Positions 50,828 through 61,311 of a DNA stretch of 64,000 bases are shown piece after piece. The translations under genes were made by a program, and so were the position numbers. Source of the stretch: an uncultured Microbulbifer sp. (lineage in GTDB: Bacteria > Pseudomonadota > Gammaproteobacteria > Pseudomonadales > Cellvibrionaceae); NCBI RefSeq assembly GCF_947498635.1, contig NZ_CANMKV010000004.1, forward strand, positions 1 through 64,000, read 5' to 3'. A model generated the notes under the pieces. It saw only the letters and a program-made list of their open reading frames with translations, was not told the origin of the DNA and searched no databases. Numbering within the stretch: position 1 is the first letter of the stretch; the number at the start of each line of letters is the position of its first letter.

Positions 50828-51583
50828 ATGAGCTTAATGATTTCCCTTGAGGGTAAGGTAGCCCTGGTTACCGGTGCTAGTCGCGGTATTGGTGCGGCAA
50901 TTGCGGATATGCTGGGCGGTCAGGGGGCGACGGTGATTGGCACTGCGACCAGTGAGGGTGGAGCAGAGAAGATCAGTGCCCGTTTTGCTGATAAAGGAAT
51001 CCGTGGGGCTGGTATGGTGTTGGATGTCACCAGTAAAGAAAGTATTGCCGAAGTGCATGCGGCGATAAAGACCAATTTTTCTGTGCCCACCATTTTGATT
51101 AATAACGCTGGTATTACCAAAGACAACTTGCTCATGCGCATGAAAGACGATGAGTGGGACTCGGTGGTTGAGACGAACCTATCGGCGGTCTATCGAATGA
51201 CCAAAGCTTGCCTGCGGGATATGACCAAGGCCCGCTGGGGGCGTATTATCAACATCAGTTCCGTAGTGGGCAGTATGGGCAATGCGGGACAGAGTAATTA
51301 CGCGGCGACCAAGGCGGGTGTGGCGGGATTTGCGCGTTCCCTGGCTGCAGAAATCGGCTCTCGGGGTATCACTGTGAATACGGTTGCGCCGGGATTTATT
51401 GATACCGATATGACCAAAGTACTGCCAGAAGCCCAGCGCGAGGCGCTGCTTGATAGGATTCCCTTGGGCCGTCTGGGCCGGCCCGAAGAGATTGCCTCGG
51501 TTGTGGCTTTCCTGGCAAGTGATGCCGGGGCCTACGTCACAGGGGAGACAATACAGGTCAATGGCGGCATGTATATGACCTGA
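50828..51583 (+). CDS. fabG: 3-oxoacyl-ACP reductase
   Basis: 251 residues. SDR motifs: VTGASRGIGAAIA near 13-25, NNAGITKDN, S-x12-Y-x3-K in INISSVVGSMGNAGQSNYAATKAG. AAGGAT ribosome site; an alternative ATG 9 bases later is possible. NADPH-dependent reduction in the fatty acid cycle. Confidence 0.96.
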   Translation: MSLMISLEGKVALVTGASRGIGAAIADMLGGQGATVIGTATSEGGAEKISARFADKGIRGAGMVLDVTSKESIAEVHAAIKTNFSVPTILINNAGITKDNLLMRMKDDEWDSVVETNLSAVYRMTKACLRDMTKARWGRIINISSVVGSMGNAGQSNYAATKAGVAGFARSLAAEIGSRGITVNTVAPGFIDTDMTKVLPEAQREALLDRIPLGRLGRPEEIASVVAFLASDAGAYVTGETIQVNGGMYMT

Positions 51584-51662
51584 TGTACGTCGCAAAAATT
51601 TTAATAAATTATTGATTTTTAAGATATTTTTGTATTTGCTGATGGTGTTGAAGGGCCGTGCA

Positions 51663-51690
51663 TTACAACCCTAAAAAGTTGGGGTACAAT
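51663..51690 (+). promoter_or_regulatory. Likely acpP promoter
   Basis: TTACAA (51663-51668), 16-base spacer, TACAAT (51685-51690) in a GC-poor gap upstream of acpP. A separate strong promoter for acpP is usual because ACP is very abundant. Confidence 0.6.
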
Positions 51691-51805
51691 GGCCTCTGAA
51701 TTATCCAAAAGCTGTGTGAGCCGGTCGTTATCGCCGTTAATTGGATTGGCGAAATAACAATAGCGACTAAAACAGATTTTTACCCACTAGGAGTTAAATT
51801 GAATC

Positions 51806-52042
51806 ATGAGCAGCATTGAAGAGCGCGTGAAAAAGATCGTTGCTGAACAACTGGGCGTGAAGGAAGAAGACGTTAAGCCTGAAGCCTCTTTTGTTGAAGA
51901 TCTGGGCGCGGACTCACTCGACACAGTTGAGCTGGTAATGGCTTTGGAAGAGGAATTCGAGACCGAAATCCCCGATGAAGAAGCAGAAAAAATCACTACT
52001 GTTCAGCTGGCAATCGATTACATCAAGGATAACCTTGGTTAA
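51806..52042 (+). CDS. acpP: Acyl carrier protein
   Basis: 78 residues, very acidic. Phosphopantetheine serine in [15 protein letters not shown] (Ser at residue 38). Standard length and sequence for a bacterial fatty-acid ACP. Carries acyl chains between the fab enzymes. Confidence 0.98.
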   Translation: MSSIEERVKKIVAEQLGVKEEDVKPEASFVEDLGADSLDTVELVMALEEEFETEIPDEEAEKITTVQLAIDYIKDNLG

Positions 52043-52101
52043 TTCCTGCTGGGTAGTTTAGGTGCGAACAGTCTAGTTGCTGTACGTGGCCAAGCGTTTC
52101 T

Positions 52102-52139
52102 GAGAGCCGTTCTATGTTTCATAGCGCGGCTCTCTTTTT
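52102..52139 (+). terminator. acpP terminator
   Basis: GAGAGCCG / CGGCTCTC stem with an inner CTATG / CATAG pair, then TTTTT. It sits between acpP and fabF and would lower fabF relative to acpP. Confidence 0.85.
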
Positions 52140-52232
52140 ATTAGGACTATGGAATTGTAACTGCTGTTCGTTGGTAATTTCCTTCGCAAGGCGAGGGAGA
52201 GCAGTAGTAGTAAGAGTTTCGGGGGGACCGCA

Positions 52233-53474
52233 GTGTCGCACAGAAGAGTTGTTGTAACCGGTATGGGCACAGTGAGCCCACTGGGTAACACCGTAGGAGA
52301 GACTTGGTCTGGCATCCTCAGGGGGGTCAGTGGAGCAGCTCCAATAGAAACGTTTGATGTCTCGACGTTCTCAACCCGTTTCGCAGCTACGGTAAAAGAT
52401 TTTGATCCTACCCCTTATATGCCTGCGAAAGACGCCCGCAAGATGGATAAATTCTTGCAGTATGGTCTGGTCGCCGGTATTCAGGCGATGGAAGATAGCG
52501 GTCTTGAGGTAAGCGAGGGGGATGCACCGCGTATGGGGACCTGTATAGGTTCCGGTATGGGCGGTATTATGGCAATCGAAGACAATGCGCTATTGATTGC
52601 GGAAAAGGGACCCCGACGGGTTTCGCCATTTTTTGTGCCGGGCGCCATTATTAATATGGTGGCCGGCAACCTATCGATAAAATACGGTCTGAGAGGGCCA
52701 AACCTAGCGGTAACCACCGCCTGTACTACAGGCACTCATGCCCTGGGACTGGGTATGCGGACCATCCAATACGGTGACGCGGATGTCATGGTTTGCGGTG
52801 GGGCTGAAATGGTTACCACACCGGTAGGTCTCGGTGGTTTTTGTGCGGCCAGAGCGCTCTCCACCCGCAATGATGATCCAAAGACGGCGAGCCGCCCATG
52901 GGATAAAAGTCGGGACGGCTTTGTCTTGGGGGAGGGGGCTGCAGTTCTTGTCCTGGAGGAGTATGAGCATGCGAAGGCCCGCGGTGCGACAATTCACGCT
53001 GAGCTAGTGGGTTTTGGTATGAGTGGAGATGCCCATCATATGACTTCGCCTCCGGAAGATGGGGCTGGAGCCGCACTCTCAATGCAAAATGCGCTCAATA
53101 ATGCGGGCATGGCCCCTGCTGATATCCATTACGTCAATGCCCACGGTACCTCTACGCCTCTGGGAGATACCGCTGAAATCAAGGCTGTTCGCAATGTATT
53201 TACCGATTCTGTAGAAAAGCTGGCTGTAAGTTCGACTAAGTCAATGACCGGGCACCTGCTTGGTGCCGCTGGAGCTATTGAGGCGGTCTTTTCTGTCCTC
53301 GCATTGCGTGATCAAATGGCCCCGCCAACGATTAATCTCTACGATCCCGATGAAACCTGTAGGGATATGAATCTGGTGCCGCAAGAGGCTCAGCCGATGA
53401 TTATTGATTCAGTACTTTCCAACTCCTTTGGGTTTGGTGGTACCAACGGCTCATTAATCTTCAAGCGAATCTGA
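52233..53474 (+). CDS. fabF: 3-oxoacyl-ACP synthase II
   Basis: 413 residues from GTG 52233. Catalytic Cys-His-His: [12 protein letters not shown] (Cys near 164), [11 protein letters not shown] and [13 protein letters not shown]. Condensing enzyme of chain elongation. In the usual place after acpP. Confidence 0.97.
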   Translation: MSHRRVVVTGMGTVSPLGNTVGETWSGILRGVSGAAPIETFDVSTFSTRFAATVKDFDPTPYMPAKDARKMDKFLQYGLVAGIQAMEDSGLEVSEGDAPRMGTCIGSGMGGIMAIEDNALLIAEKGPRRVSPFFVPGAIINMVAGNLSIKYGLRGPNLAVTTACTTGTHALGLGMRTIQYGDADVMVCGGAEMVTTPVGLGGFCAARALSTRNDDPKTASRPWDKSRDGFVLGEGAAVLVLEEYEHAKARGATIHAELVGFGMSGDAHHMTSPPEDGAGAALSMQNALNNAGMAPADIHYVNAHGTSTPLGDTAEIKAVRNVFTDSVEKLAVSSTKSMTGHLLGAAGAIEAVFSVLALRDQMAPPTINLYDPDETCRDMNLVPQEAQPMIIDSVLSNSFGFGGTNGSLIFKRI

Positions 53475-53520
53475 CCTACCCGCCCGCCTTTTGGCGGGCA
53501 ACTCCCAGCCTGAGGCGTGC

Positions 53521-54291
53521 ATGCTCAAATTGCCGCAGTGTTTCCACCGGGGCCAGCTTGTCCAGAGCTTGCCTGCCGATGGGCATTATCAAAATGGAAT
53601 CCTGGAAACCATGCGCTGTCACAACGGAAGATTACCGCTGTGGCCGTTACATAGGCGGCGTCTCGGTCGCAGTACGCTTCCAGCTGGGCTGACTCTGGAT
53701 GAAATTGAAAAACATCTTTTTCGGCTAGTGGCGGAGCTTCGGCACCGGGAGGCGATTGTTCGTTTGCGCTTAGGCCGTGTGAGTGGTAGTGACTGTTGGG
53801 ATCTTACTTTTTTGCCTCTAATACAGAGCTCAGAAAGTGAACTGGGAGTCCACCTTTTTCCTTGTGAAACGCATCTGCCGGTATCAAAAAGTTGGAACTC
53901 TGGCTGCAAACTTCTGCACCGCAGTCGATATAATAGGGCGAAATCTGAACTGCCTGAGGGAGAGCACTTGGATGGCCTTATGCTCGATAGTGAAGGGCGG
54001 GTCATTGAGAGCTTGCGATGTAACTTGTTGGCGCGTTTTGGCGATGCCTGGGTAACGCCCAGTTTGCAGCGCTGTGGTGTGCGTGGAGTCATGCTGGATT
54101 GGTTGCACGGTAGGATTCAGTGGCAGGAGCGGGATATGGATATTCGGGCCCTATGCGGCGCCGATGAGTTGGCACTGTGTAATAGTGTTCGTGGAATCAT
54201 GCCCGTTATCGAGATTATTGGCCATAAAAGTTGGCCGATAGGGGCTGGTGTTCAAGGGTTACAGCATTTGATCGTGGAATCGTTGTGGTAA
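53521..54291 (+). CDS. pabC: Aminodeoxychorismate lyase
   Basis: 256 residues from ATG 53521. Class IV PLP enzyme: GILETMRCHNGRLPLWPLHRRRL near 24-46, the PLP lysine in SRYNRAKSE-type region, and DGLMLDSEGRVIESLRCNLLARFGDAWVTPSLQRCGVRGVMLDWL. Releases p-aminobenzoate and pyruvate for folate synthesis. pabC is next to fabF and mltG in the standard cluster. End overlaps the mltG start. Confidence 0.92.
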   Translation: MLKLPQCFHRGQLVQSLPADGHYQNGILETMRCHNGRLPLWPLHRRRLGRSTLPAGLTLDEIEKHLFRLVAELRHREAIVRLRLGRVSGSDCWDLTFLPLIQSSESELGVHLFPCETHLPVSKSWNSGCKLLHRSRYNRAKSELPEGEHLDGLMLDSEGRVIESLRCNLLARFGDAWVTPSLQRCGVRGVMLDWLHGRIQWQERDMDIRALCGADELALCNSVRGIMPVIEIIGHKSWPIGAGVQGLQHLIVESLW

Positions 54292-55349
54292 AGAAAAAAC
54301 AGAAAAGCTCTCCAGCGAAGTTTTGGAAACCTCTGTTTGGAGGTTTTCTGCTCGCTTGTATGCTAGTGGTAGCATCCCTCTGGATGCTACAGGTGGCGCT
54401 AGCTGCGCCCCTTCCATTGGGGGAAAAAGGGTTGCGGTTCCAGGTAGAGAAAGGCAGCAGCCTCTCTGGTACCCTGCGCAAGCTTGAAGGGAATGGAGTC
54501 ATATATTGGCCGCGGTTGGTCCTCGCCTACGCCTATTGGGAGGGGAAAACTGAGATCCACTCCGGCGAATATTTAATACCCCGCGGCAGTACCGCTACGG
54601 ATCTGATCGGCCGTCTTAATCGAGGGGAGGTCACTACCTATCGCCTGACCCTGGTCGAGGGTTGGACTTTCCGGCAAGCCCTGCAGAAAATCCGCTCCGG
54701 GCAGAGGGTTGTTAAATCAGAGGCGGTCAGTAGCGTCCGCGCGGCGGCTCGGTTGCTGGGCTTGGAAGAGGGCTCTGTGGAGGGGTGGCTATTCCCGGAC
54801 ACCTATGTGTACCGTTCTGGCACTACGGATATTGAGCTGCTGCGCCAGGCCCACGAACGCATGCGGCGCGTGTTGGAAGAGGAGTGGCAGGCAAAAGGGG
54901 AGGGGCTTCCCTACGCTTCTTCTTATGAGGCTCTGATTATGGCCTCGCTGATTGAAAAGGAAACAGGGCAGCCCTCTGAGCGCAGCGAAATCGCAGGGGT
55001 ATTCGTGCGTCGCTTGAATAAGGGGATGCGCCTGCAAACCGATCCCACCGTGATCTATGGATTGGGGGAGGATTACGATGGGAATCTCACGCGGGCCCAC
55101 TTACGTGCGTCAACTCCGTATAATACCTATGTAATCAACGGGCTGCCTCCCACGCCTATCGCGTTGCCGGGTCGTGCGGCTATTCGTGCAGCACTCAATC
55201 CAAAGCCTGGTAAGAGCCTTTATTTTGTAGGTAAGGGAGATGGCTCCCATCATTTCTCAGCCACTCTGACAGAGCACAACCGTGCGGTGCGAGAGTATCA
55301 GTTGAAGAGACGGGCGGATTACCGCTCCAGTCCGGCAGAAGGAAATTAG
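54285..55349 (+). CDS. mltG: Endolytic murein transglycosylase MltG
   Basis: 354 residues from GTG 54285, overlapping pabC by 7 bp. One N-terminal membrane helix ([20 protein letters not shown]). LysM-like/YceG fold with [24 protein letters not shown] carrying the catalytic Glu, followed by [13 protein letters not shown]. Cuts nascent glycan strands in the periplasm to set chain length. Confidence 0.95.
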   Translation: MVKKKQKSSPAKFWKPLFGGFLLACMLVVASLWMLQVALAAPLPLGEKGLRFQVEKGSSLSGTLRKLEGNGVIYWPRLVLAYAYWEGKTEIHSGEYLIPRGSTATDLIGRLNRGEVTTYRLTLVEGWTFRQALQKIRSGQRVVKSEAVSSVRAAARLLGLEEGSVEGWLFPDTYVYRSGTTDIELLRQAHERMRRVLEEEWQAKGEGLPYASSYEALIMASLIEKETGQPSERSEIAGVFVRRLNKGMRLQTDPTVIYGLGEDYDGNLTRAHLRASTPYNTYVINGLPPTPIALPGRAAIRAALNPKPGKSLYFVGKGDGSHHFSATLTEHNRAVREYQLKRRADYRSSPAEGN

Positions 55350-55354
55350 AGATA

Positions 55355-55975
55355 GTGTCGCGCGGAAAATTTATTACCCTGGAAGGCGGGGAGGGGGTCG
55401 GTAAGTCCACCAACCTGCAATTTATCACCCAGTGGCTAACCGATCGCAATATTCCATTCATTCAAACTCGTGAGCCCGGTGGTACACCACTTGCCGAACA
55501 GCTGCGAGAATTACTCCTGGCGAAACGCGAAGAAATTGTGAATCCTACGGCGGAGCTGCTCATGGTTTTCGCGGCTCGGGCACAGCACTTGGCCCAGGTG
55601 ATCGTTCCAGCCCTGGAACGCGGCGACTGGGTGGTTTGTGATCGCTTTACCGACGCCACTTATGCCTATCAGGGTGGTGGGCGAGAGCTGAATAGGGCGT
55701 TTATAGAACAACTGGAAAAAGACGTGCAGGGTGAATTGCGGCCAGATAAAGTGCTCCTTTTAGACCTGGATCCGCAAATAGGTTTACAGCGAGCAGCCCA
55801 CACCGGAGCTGCCGACCGTTTTGAGAGTGAACATTTGGCATTTTTCCACCGTGTGCGTGCAGCCTATCGTGAGCGCGCGGAGGCGGCGCCGTCTCGCTAT
55901 TCTATCGTTGATGCCAGCCAGACTTTACCAGAGGTCCAGCAGCAGCTGGCGCAGGAGTTACAGCGTTTACTCTAA
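55355..55975 (+). CDS. tmk: Thymidylate kinase
   Basis: 206 residues from GTG 55355. P-loop GGEGVGKST near 10-18, DR in [21 protein letters not shown], and [14 protein letters not shown]. Phosphorylates dTMP. Followed by holB as in E. coli. Confidence 0.96.
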   Translation: MSRGKFITLEGGEGVGKSTNLQFITQWLTDRNIPFIQTREPGGTPLAEQLRELLLAKREEIVNPTAELLMVFAARAQHLAQVIVPALERGDWVVCDRFTDATYAYQGGGRELNRAFIEQLEKDVQGELRPDKVLLLDLDPQIGLQRAAHTGAADRFESEHLAFFHRVRAAYRERAEAAPSRYSIVDASQTLPEVQQQLAQELQRLL

Positions 55976-56038
55976 TGTACGCCTTGAATGATCAGCCCAG
56001 CTTGGCTGAAGAGAATTATCTGATTATCAATTTGGCGA

Positions 56039-57067
56039 ATGGCTGTGTCTGAAATTCCTGAACATACTCCCATCCCCCAGTTACTGCCTTGGCAAGCCGA
56101 GCAGTGGCAGCGTCTCAGCACTCAGTGGCGAGCAAGGCGGTGCCCGCATGCTCTATTGTTGAGTGGCCAACCGGGTCTCGGTAAGCGGGCTTTTGCCGAT
56201 GCTTTTTCTGCGGTGGTACTGTGTGCACAGCCTCAGGATGGACAAGCCTGCGGTAGCTGCAAAGACTGCCATCTTTGGCAGGCAGGGTCACACCCGGATT
56301 TTCTTCGGGTAGAACCGGAAAAAGTGGGCGCTCCGTTGAAAGTGGAGCAGATTCGGCGGTTGGATAATTTTGTATCCCGCACCAGCGGGCGCGGAGGCGC
56401 GCGCTTGGTGTGGCTGGCACCGGCGGAGGCAATGAATATCAATGCGGCCAATGCCCTGTTGAAAAACCTGGAAGAGCCTGCGGCATCGGTTATTTTCTTG
56501 CTGATCAGTGATTCTCCTGCGGGCTTACTGCCAACCATTCGCAGCCGTTGCCAATCTATTGTGTTTCCCTCCCCGCCAGAAGAAATGGCGCTGCAATGGT
56601 TGCGCGGACGCGAACTGGAAGAGTCTGCGGCAGTTAGGGCCTTGCCGCTTTCCGGTGGGGCGCCCCTACTGGCGGCGGAACTTGCGGATCCTAAGTGTGA
56701 GGAAGTCCGGCAGCAATTTCTTCAGGAAGTTATGGCATTATCCCAAGGGCGTGTCGGTGCGGTGGCAGTCGCCGGGCGCTGGGAAACACCCCCTGAACAC
56801 ACAGATTTGGGTCAGCTTTTGCAATTTTGGCAGCAGTGGGTTACGCAGATGGCGCGGGTGCGCAGCTGTGATTCGATGGGGGATACCCAGGTGATGGCGT
56901 TATTGCAACGGTTACCGGGTGCGGGAGAGGGGAGCCTGCGTGCATTGTTTGCTTTTTACGACCAGTTGCTTCAAGCGCGCAAGGGGCTTGCAAGTGGAGC
57001 GAACCCCAATCGCCGCTTGCTTCTGGAAGAATTGATGATCCGTTGGTCCAGGCTCTTTTCCCAGTGA
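56039..57067 (+). CDS. holB: DNA polymerase III delta' subunit
   Basis: 342 residues. AAA+ clamp-loader subunit with degenerate P-loop LLSGQPGLGKRAFADA near 37-52, a zinc-binding set C-x8-C-x2-C-x2-C (CAQPQDGQACGSCKDC) and NALLKNLEEPAASVIFLLISDSPAGLLPTIRSRCQ. Part of the clamp loader for the replicase. Confidence 0.94.
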   Translation: MAVSEIPEHTPIPQLLPWQAEQWQRLSTQWRARRCPHALLLSGQPGLGKRAFADAFSAVVLCAQPQDGQACGSCKDCHLWQAGSHPDFLRVEPEKVGAPLKVEQIRRLDNFVSRTSGRGGARLVWLAPAEAMNINAANALLKNLEEPAASVIFLLISDSPAGLLPTIRSRCQSIVFPSPPEEMALQWLRGRELEESAAVRALPLSGGAPLLAAELADPKCEEVRQQFLQEVMALSQGRVGAVAVAGRWETPPEHTDLGQLLQFWQQWVTQMARVRSCDSMGDTQVMALLQRLPGAGEGSLRALFAFYDQLLQARKGLASGANPNRRLLLEELMIRWSRLFSQ

Positions 57068-57158
57068 ATACTTGCCCATTTTCGAAAGAGCGGGGGTTCT
57101 GGACAGAAACAGTACGCTCGGATAAGTTAGTGCAACATTAAAAACATTGAGGTTGAGC

Positions 57159-57512
57159 ATGAAAGCCATGGGAGGCGGTGCCCGAAACGGCATCCTATCG
57201 CTGAAAATTCAGGATAAATCGGTTCTCTATGCGGCCTATATGCCTTTTGTAAAAAATGGCGGCCTGTTTATCAGTACGGATAAATCCTACAGCCTCGGTG
57301 ATGAAGTGTTCCTGCTGTTAAGCCTGATGGATGAGCCGGAAAAAATTCCGGTGGCGGGTAAGGTAATTTGGATTACTCCCAGCGGAGCCCAGGGTAACCG
57401 TACACCGGGTATTGGTGTCCAGTTTGGGGATAAAGACAACATTGCGCAAAACAAGATAGAAACTTACTTGGCTGGTACTCTTGAATCCAGCCGGCCCACT
57501 CACACGTTGTAA
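57159..57512 (+). CDS. pilZ: PilZ-domain protein
   Basis: 117 residues from ATG 57159, GAGG 6 bases before it; the TTG at 57147 is less likely. Matches type IV pilus PilZ: GILSLKIQDKSVLYAAYMPFVKNGGLFISTDKSYSLGDEVFLLLSLMDEPEKIPVAGKVIWITP. These PilZ proteins lack part of the c-di-GMP motif and act by protein contacts in pilus assembly. Between holB and tatD as in Pseudomonas. Confidence 0.92.
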   Translation: MKAMGGGARNGILSLKIQDKSVLYAAYMPFVKNGGLFISTDKSYSLGDEVFLLLSLMDEPEKIPVAGKVIWITPSGAQGNRTPGIGVQFGDKDNIAQNKIETYLAGTLESSRPTHTL

Positions 57513-57518
57513 CTTCAC

Positions 57519-58295
57519 ATGCTCGTAGATTCTCATTGCCACCTGGATAGATTGAAACTAGATACCGTTGAAGGCGGCCTGGACGCGGTTCTGGAGCTCG
57601 CTCGCAGCCGCGGGGTCGGTAAGTTCTTGTGTGTTGGTATCAGCCTTGATAATGCCGATACCGTCGTAGAGATCGCCTCCAGGTATCAAGATGTGGTTTG
57701 TTCTGTGGGTATTCATCCGCTGGATGTGGAATCCGGCCTTGCCGGAGTGGATGAATTAATTGCTATGGCCGCACGCCCCAATGTAGTGGCTCTTGGGGAA
57801 ACCGGTCTCGATTATTACTACAGCACCGATACCAAAGAGACCCAGCAGCAGAGCTTTATTGCCCACCTGCAGGCCGCAGGCCAGGCAGAGCTTCCCGTAA
57901 TTGTGCATACCCGCGATGCCCGAGAGGATACCCTTCAGCTGATTCGTGAGCATGGTAACTTGGATACTGCCGGTGTATTGCATTGTTTTACCGAGAGCTG
58001 GGAAATGGCGAAGTCTGCACTCGATCTCAACTATTACATCTCCCTTTCGGGCATTGTTACGTTTAAAAATGCTGAGGACTTGCGCGATGTGGCCCGCAAA
58101 CTGCCACTCGAGCGTCTGCTGGTAGAGACCGATTCGCCCTATCTGGCACCGGTTCCCTACCGTGGCAAGCCAAATATCCCGGCCTATGTGCGGGAGGTGG
58201 CTGAGTTTATCGCCGAATTGCGCGGTATCTCCTACGAGCAGCTGGCTGAAATCACTACTGAAAATTTTCTTCGATTATTCCCCCGGGCTGCCTGA
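57519..58295 (+). CDS. tatD: TatD-family metal-dependent DNase
   Basis: 258 residues. Metal ligands in VDSHCHLD near 3-10, GETGLDYYY, IVHTRDA and LLVETDSPYLAP. Belongs to the YcfH branch by position next to holB and pilZ. 3'-5' exonuclease or deoxyribonuclease of quality control in the family. Confidence 0.93.
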   Translation: MLVDSHCHLDRLKLDTVEGGLDAVLELARSRGVGKFLCVGISLDNADTVVEIASRYQDVVCSVGIHPLDVESGLAGVDELIAMAARPNVVALGETGLDYYYSTDTKETQQQSFIAHLQAAGQAELPVIVHTRDAREDTLQLIREHGNLDTAGVLHCFTESWEMAKSALDLNYYISLSGIVTFKNAEDLRDVARKLPLERLLVETDSPYLAPVPYRGKPNIPAYVREVAEFIAELRGISYEQLAEITTENFLRLFPRAA

Positions 58296-58322
58296 GTCCG
58301 GCTATAGGAAGTACCCCCCTTG

Positions 58323-58949
58323 ATGATGAAACAACAATTACAGGTCATGCTGACCTTGCAGGATGAAATTAATACCGTCGTTAACGAAAATTGGCGTGCA
58401 CAAAGCTATGCATGGTACCGCGCAATCTGGGTTGAAAGTGCGGAACTCCTGGATCACTATGGTTGGAAATGGTGGAAAAAACAGCAGCCGGAAATGGACC
58501 AGGTAAAACTGGAGCTGGTAGATATTTGGCATTTTGGGTTGAGTCTTGAGCTGCAGCAGGGTTCTCCGGCCCAAGTAGCTGAAAAGATGTTGAGCGAGCT
58601 GAGTACTGGTGAGTGGACGCCCGGTGATTTTCGCGAAAATCTGGAGGCCTTTACTCTCAATACATTGGCGAGTAGGCAATTTGATCTTGTCGGATTTGCC
58701 CAGCTACTTGCCGATGCCGAAATGCCTTTCACCGAGCTGTATCAGCGCTATGTCGGCAAGAATGTGCTCAATCGTTTCCGCCAGGACAACGGTTACAAAG
58801 ATGGTTCATACATAAAGAATTGGGGCGGTCGGGAAGACAATGAGCATCTCGCTGAAATTGCCGGTCAACTCGATGCGCACGCTGAAGATTACAGTGAGCA
58901 GATTTATCGCTCACTAGATGAGCGCTACCGGGAAATTGCGCTGGTGTAA
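58323..58949 (+). CDS. Dimeric dUTP diphosphatase (MazG-like)
   Basis: 208 residues. All-helical; the metal-binding acidic residues are in WVESAELLDHYGWKWWKK (E-x2-E) and KLELVDIWHFGLS (E-x2-D). This is the dimeric dUTPase family, unlike the usual trimeric enzyme. Removes dUTP. Stands between tatD and mdh. Start ATG 58323 or 58326. Confidence 0.85.
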   Translation: MMKQQLQVMLTLQDEINTVVNENWRAQSYAWYRAIWVESAELLDHYGWKWWKKQQPEMDQVKLELVDIWHFGLSLELQQGSPAQVAEKMLSELSTGEWTPGDFRENLEAFTLNTLASRQFDLVGFAQLLADAEMPFTELYQRYVGKNVLNRFRQDNGYKDGSYIKNWGGREDNEHLAEIAGQLDAHAEDYSEQIYRSLDERYREIALV

Positions 58950-59044
58950 GCCATTTTTATCCCCCTGTTGGATAAAGTGAACATTTGTTAAGCCGATTGC
59001 GCTGGTATTTTTTCAGCTTGAGGTGAAATTTACTCGCGAGGCCC

Positions 59045-59050
59045 TATAAT
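59045..59050 (+). promoter_or_regulatory. mdh promoter -10
   Basis: Consensus TATAAT 30 bp upstream of the mdh GTG; no good -35 at 16-18 bp. A start near 59057 would give a short leader containing GAGGAG. Confidence 0.5.
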
Positions 59051-59079
59051 GCGGCCGCTTACAAACGAGGAGAACTATC

Positions 59080-60060
59080 GTGAAAGCACCTGTTCGTGTT
59101 GCTGTTACCGGCGCTGCCGGTCAGATCAGCTATTCGCTGCTGTTCCGCATCGCTTCCGGCGAGATGCTGGGTAAAGATCAACCGGTTATTCTGCAGCTGC
59201 TGGAAATTACTCCGGCACTGGAGGCGCTAAAAGGCGTGGCCATGGAGCTCGAAGACTGCGCTTTCCCGCTGCTCTCGGGTATTGTTCAGAGTGATGACGC
59301 CACTGTTGCGTTTAAAGACGCTGACTACGCTCTACTCGTGGGTGCACGCCCCCGTGGACCGGGTATGGAGCGCAAAGATCTGCTGGAAGCTAACGCCGCT
59401 ATCTTCTCTGCACAGGGTAAAGCCCTGAATGACGTTGCCTCCCGCGATGTAAAAGTACTGGTTGTTGGCAATCCAGCCAATACCAATGCTTTGATTGCAC
59501 AACGCAATGCACCGGACCTGGATCCACGCAACTTTACCGCAATGACTCGTCTTGACCACAATCGCGCGCTGTCGCAGCTGGCCAATAAGACGGAGTCTAG
59601 TGTTAATGACATTACTCACATGACTATCTGGGGTAACCACTCTTCCACTCAGTATCCGGATCTGCACCAAGTGAAGGTTTCTGGTGCTGCGGCGATGGAT
59701 AAAGTGGAGCAGGATTGGTACGAGAACGACTTTATTCCGACCGTTCAACAGCGTGGCGCTGCGATCATCAAGGCGCGCGGTGCTTCTTCCGCAGCCTCAG
59801 CCGCGAATGCCGCGATCGATCATATGCACGACTGGGCTTTGGGCACCCCTGACGGTGACTGGACCAGCATGGCTGTTTACAGCGATGGCTCTTACGGTAT
59901 CCAAGAAGGCCTGATTTACTCTTTCCCTTGCACTTGCAAAGGTGGTGACTGGGAGATTGTTCAGGGTGTTGATATCAATGAATTCTCCCGCGAGAAAATG
60001 TCTGCTACTGAGCAGGAGCTTGCGGAAGAGCGTGATGCGGTTGCCCACCTGCTGCCGTAA
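59080..60060 (+). CDS. mdh: Malate dehydrogenase (NAD-dependent)
   Basis: 326 residues from GTG 59080 with GAGGAG upstream. Of the cytosolic-type/MDH type 2: [21 protein letters not shown] at 11-31, NPANTNAL, catalytic His in [12 protein letters not shown] near 186. Oxidises malate to oxaloacetate in the TCA cycle. A strong terminator follows. Confidence 0.96.
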   Translation: MKAPVRVAVTGAAGQISYSLLFRIASGEMLGKDQPVILQLLEITPALEALKGVAMELEDCAFPLLSGIVQSDDATVAFKDADYALLVGARPRGPGMERKDLLEANAAIFSAQGKALNDVASRDVKVLVVGNPANTNALIAQRNAPDLDPRNFTAMTRLDHNRALSQLANKTESSVNDITHMTIWGNHSSTQYPDLHQVKVSGAAAMDKVEQDWYENDFIPTVQQRGAAIIKARGASSAASAANAAIDHMHDWALGTPDGDWTSMAVYSDGSYGIQEGLIYSFPCTCKGGDWEIVQGVDINEFSREKMSATEQELAEERDAVAHLLP

Positions 60061-60101
60061 TCTTATGGACACACCGGCCTAAGAGGCTGATCTGTCTTAA
60101 A

Positions 60102-60132
60102 GGCCCGCACATCTGTGCGGGCCTTTTTTTTT
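60102..60132 (+). terminator. mdh terminator
   Basis: GGCCCGCAC / GTGCGGGCC stem with a 4-base loop followed by nine T. Confidence 0.95.
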
Positions 60133-60230
60133 GGCGGTACACAGCTAGAAAACTGGCGGGTCGTTATACAACTGTGGGCTGATGATGGCGGCACTACACT
60201 GATTGTAAGTACTATTCGGAAGCGCTTGCC

Positions 60231-60752
60231 ATGGTTACAGAAGTCGGTCGCCAAGCCCCCCGATGCGCCTGCATCCTTCTTCAGCCAAATCAATCCCTGT
60301 CTGCATCAGGCAACCTCTGGGTGTTTTTTTCCCTAGTCGGGGTCTCCCTTGGTATTAGTCTGGCATTTGCCTTTGCTGGGGCCTGGATGATCCTGCCCTT
60401 TGCGGGGCTGGAAATTCTGCTTCTGGCGGTTTTGTTTACCTATGTCTACCTCGAGGGTACTCGTCGAGAGGTCATCCGGATTAACGACGAGCGTGTGGTT
60501 TTTGATTGCTGTAAAGGGGTGCGCCAACAATCTGTCTATCACCGGGAGTTTTCTCGGGGCAATTTGGCGTTGTTGGTGCGTATGGGAAGCAGTGCGGCTG
60601 AGCCGGCCTCAGTGACTTTTAGTGGGCCTGAGGGATGCCTTGAGGTGGGTGAATTCCTCACCGATGCAGAGAAAGCGGACTTGGTACAAAAGCTCGGGCG
60701 AATGGGCATCATTGCGCGTCGGGAGAGGGAGTTTCGCCTGCATCAATTCTGA
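60231..60752 (+). CDS. DUF2244 membrane protein
   Basis: 173 residues. Two membrane helices in the first half (LWVFFSLVGVSLGISLAFAFAGAW; ILPFAGLEILLLAVLFTYVYL) and a C-terminal beta-rich domain (REVIRINDERVVFDCCKGVRQQSVYHREF). Fits DUF2244, a family of unknown function common in proteobacteria. Single gene with no strong ribosome site. Confidence 0.8.
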   Translation: MVTEVGRQAPRCACILLQPNQSLSASGNLWVFFSLVGVSLGISLAFAFAGAWMILPFAGLEILLLAVLFTYVYLEGTRREVIRINDERVVFDCCKGVRQQSVYHREFSRGNLALLVRMGSSAAEPASVTFSGPEGCLEVGEFLTDAEKADLVQKLGRMGIIARREREFRLHQF

Positions 60753-60834
60753 TTTAAAGGTGCCCTCGGCCTCTTGGTAAGCAGTTTTCGTTATAATCCT
60801 CCAAAGATTTACAACAAAACCCAGGGGATTTCTC

Positions 60835-61311
60835 ATGGCTTTTCCCAAGATTGGCAATTTGGCACCGGCTTTTACTCTAACAAACCAGAAAGGAGAGAAG
60901 GTGTCGCTAAAGGATTTTCGCGACAAAAATAATGTTGTGCTTTATTTTTATCCCAAGGCCCTCACGCCGGGTTGCACTACCCAGGCGTGCGGCATACGGG
61001 ATAGCGCTGAGGCGTTTGATGAATTGGATACGGTTGTTCTCGGAGTTAGCCCAGACCCGGAAGCTAAATTACAGCGCTTTATTGACAAGCATGAACTGAA
61101 CTTTGACCTCCTCTCAGATGAAGACCATAAAATTGCGGATAAATATGGTTGCTGGGGGCTAAAGAAGTTTATGGGCAAAGAGTACATGGGCTTGATCAGA
61201 ACCACGTTCATTGTCGATAAGAGTGGCCGTTTACGCCATATTATCGACAAGGTTAAAACCAAGACTCACAGTGAAGATGTGCTCAGTTGGGTCTCTGAAA
61301 ATCTGAACTGA
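60835..61311 (+). CDS. bcp: Thiol peroxidase Bcp (PrxQ)
   Basis: 158 residues. Peroxidatic Cys in YFYPKALTPGCTTQACGIRDS near 46, resolving Cys five residues later. YGCWGLKKFMGKEYMGLIRTTFIVDKSG is the typical later half. Reduces peroxides with thioredoxin. Single gene. Confidence 0.94.
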   Translation: MAFPKIGNLAPAFTLTNQKGEKVSLKDFRDKNNVVLYFYPKALTPGCTTQACGIRDSAEAFDELDTVVLGVSPDPEAKLQRFIDKHELNFDLLSDEDHKIADKYGCWGLKKFMGKEYMGLIRTTFIVDKSGRLRHIIDKVKTKTHSEDVLSWVSENLN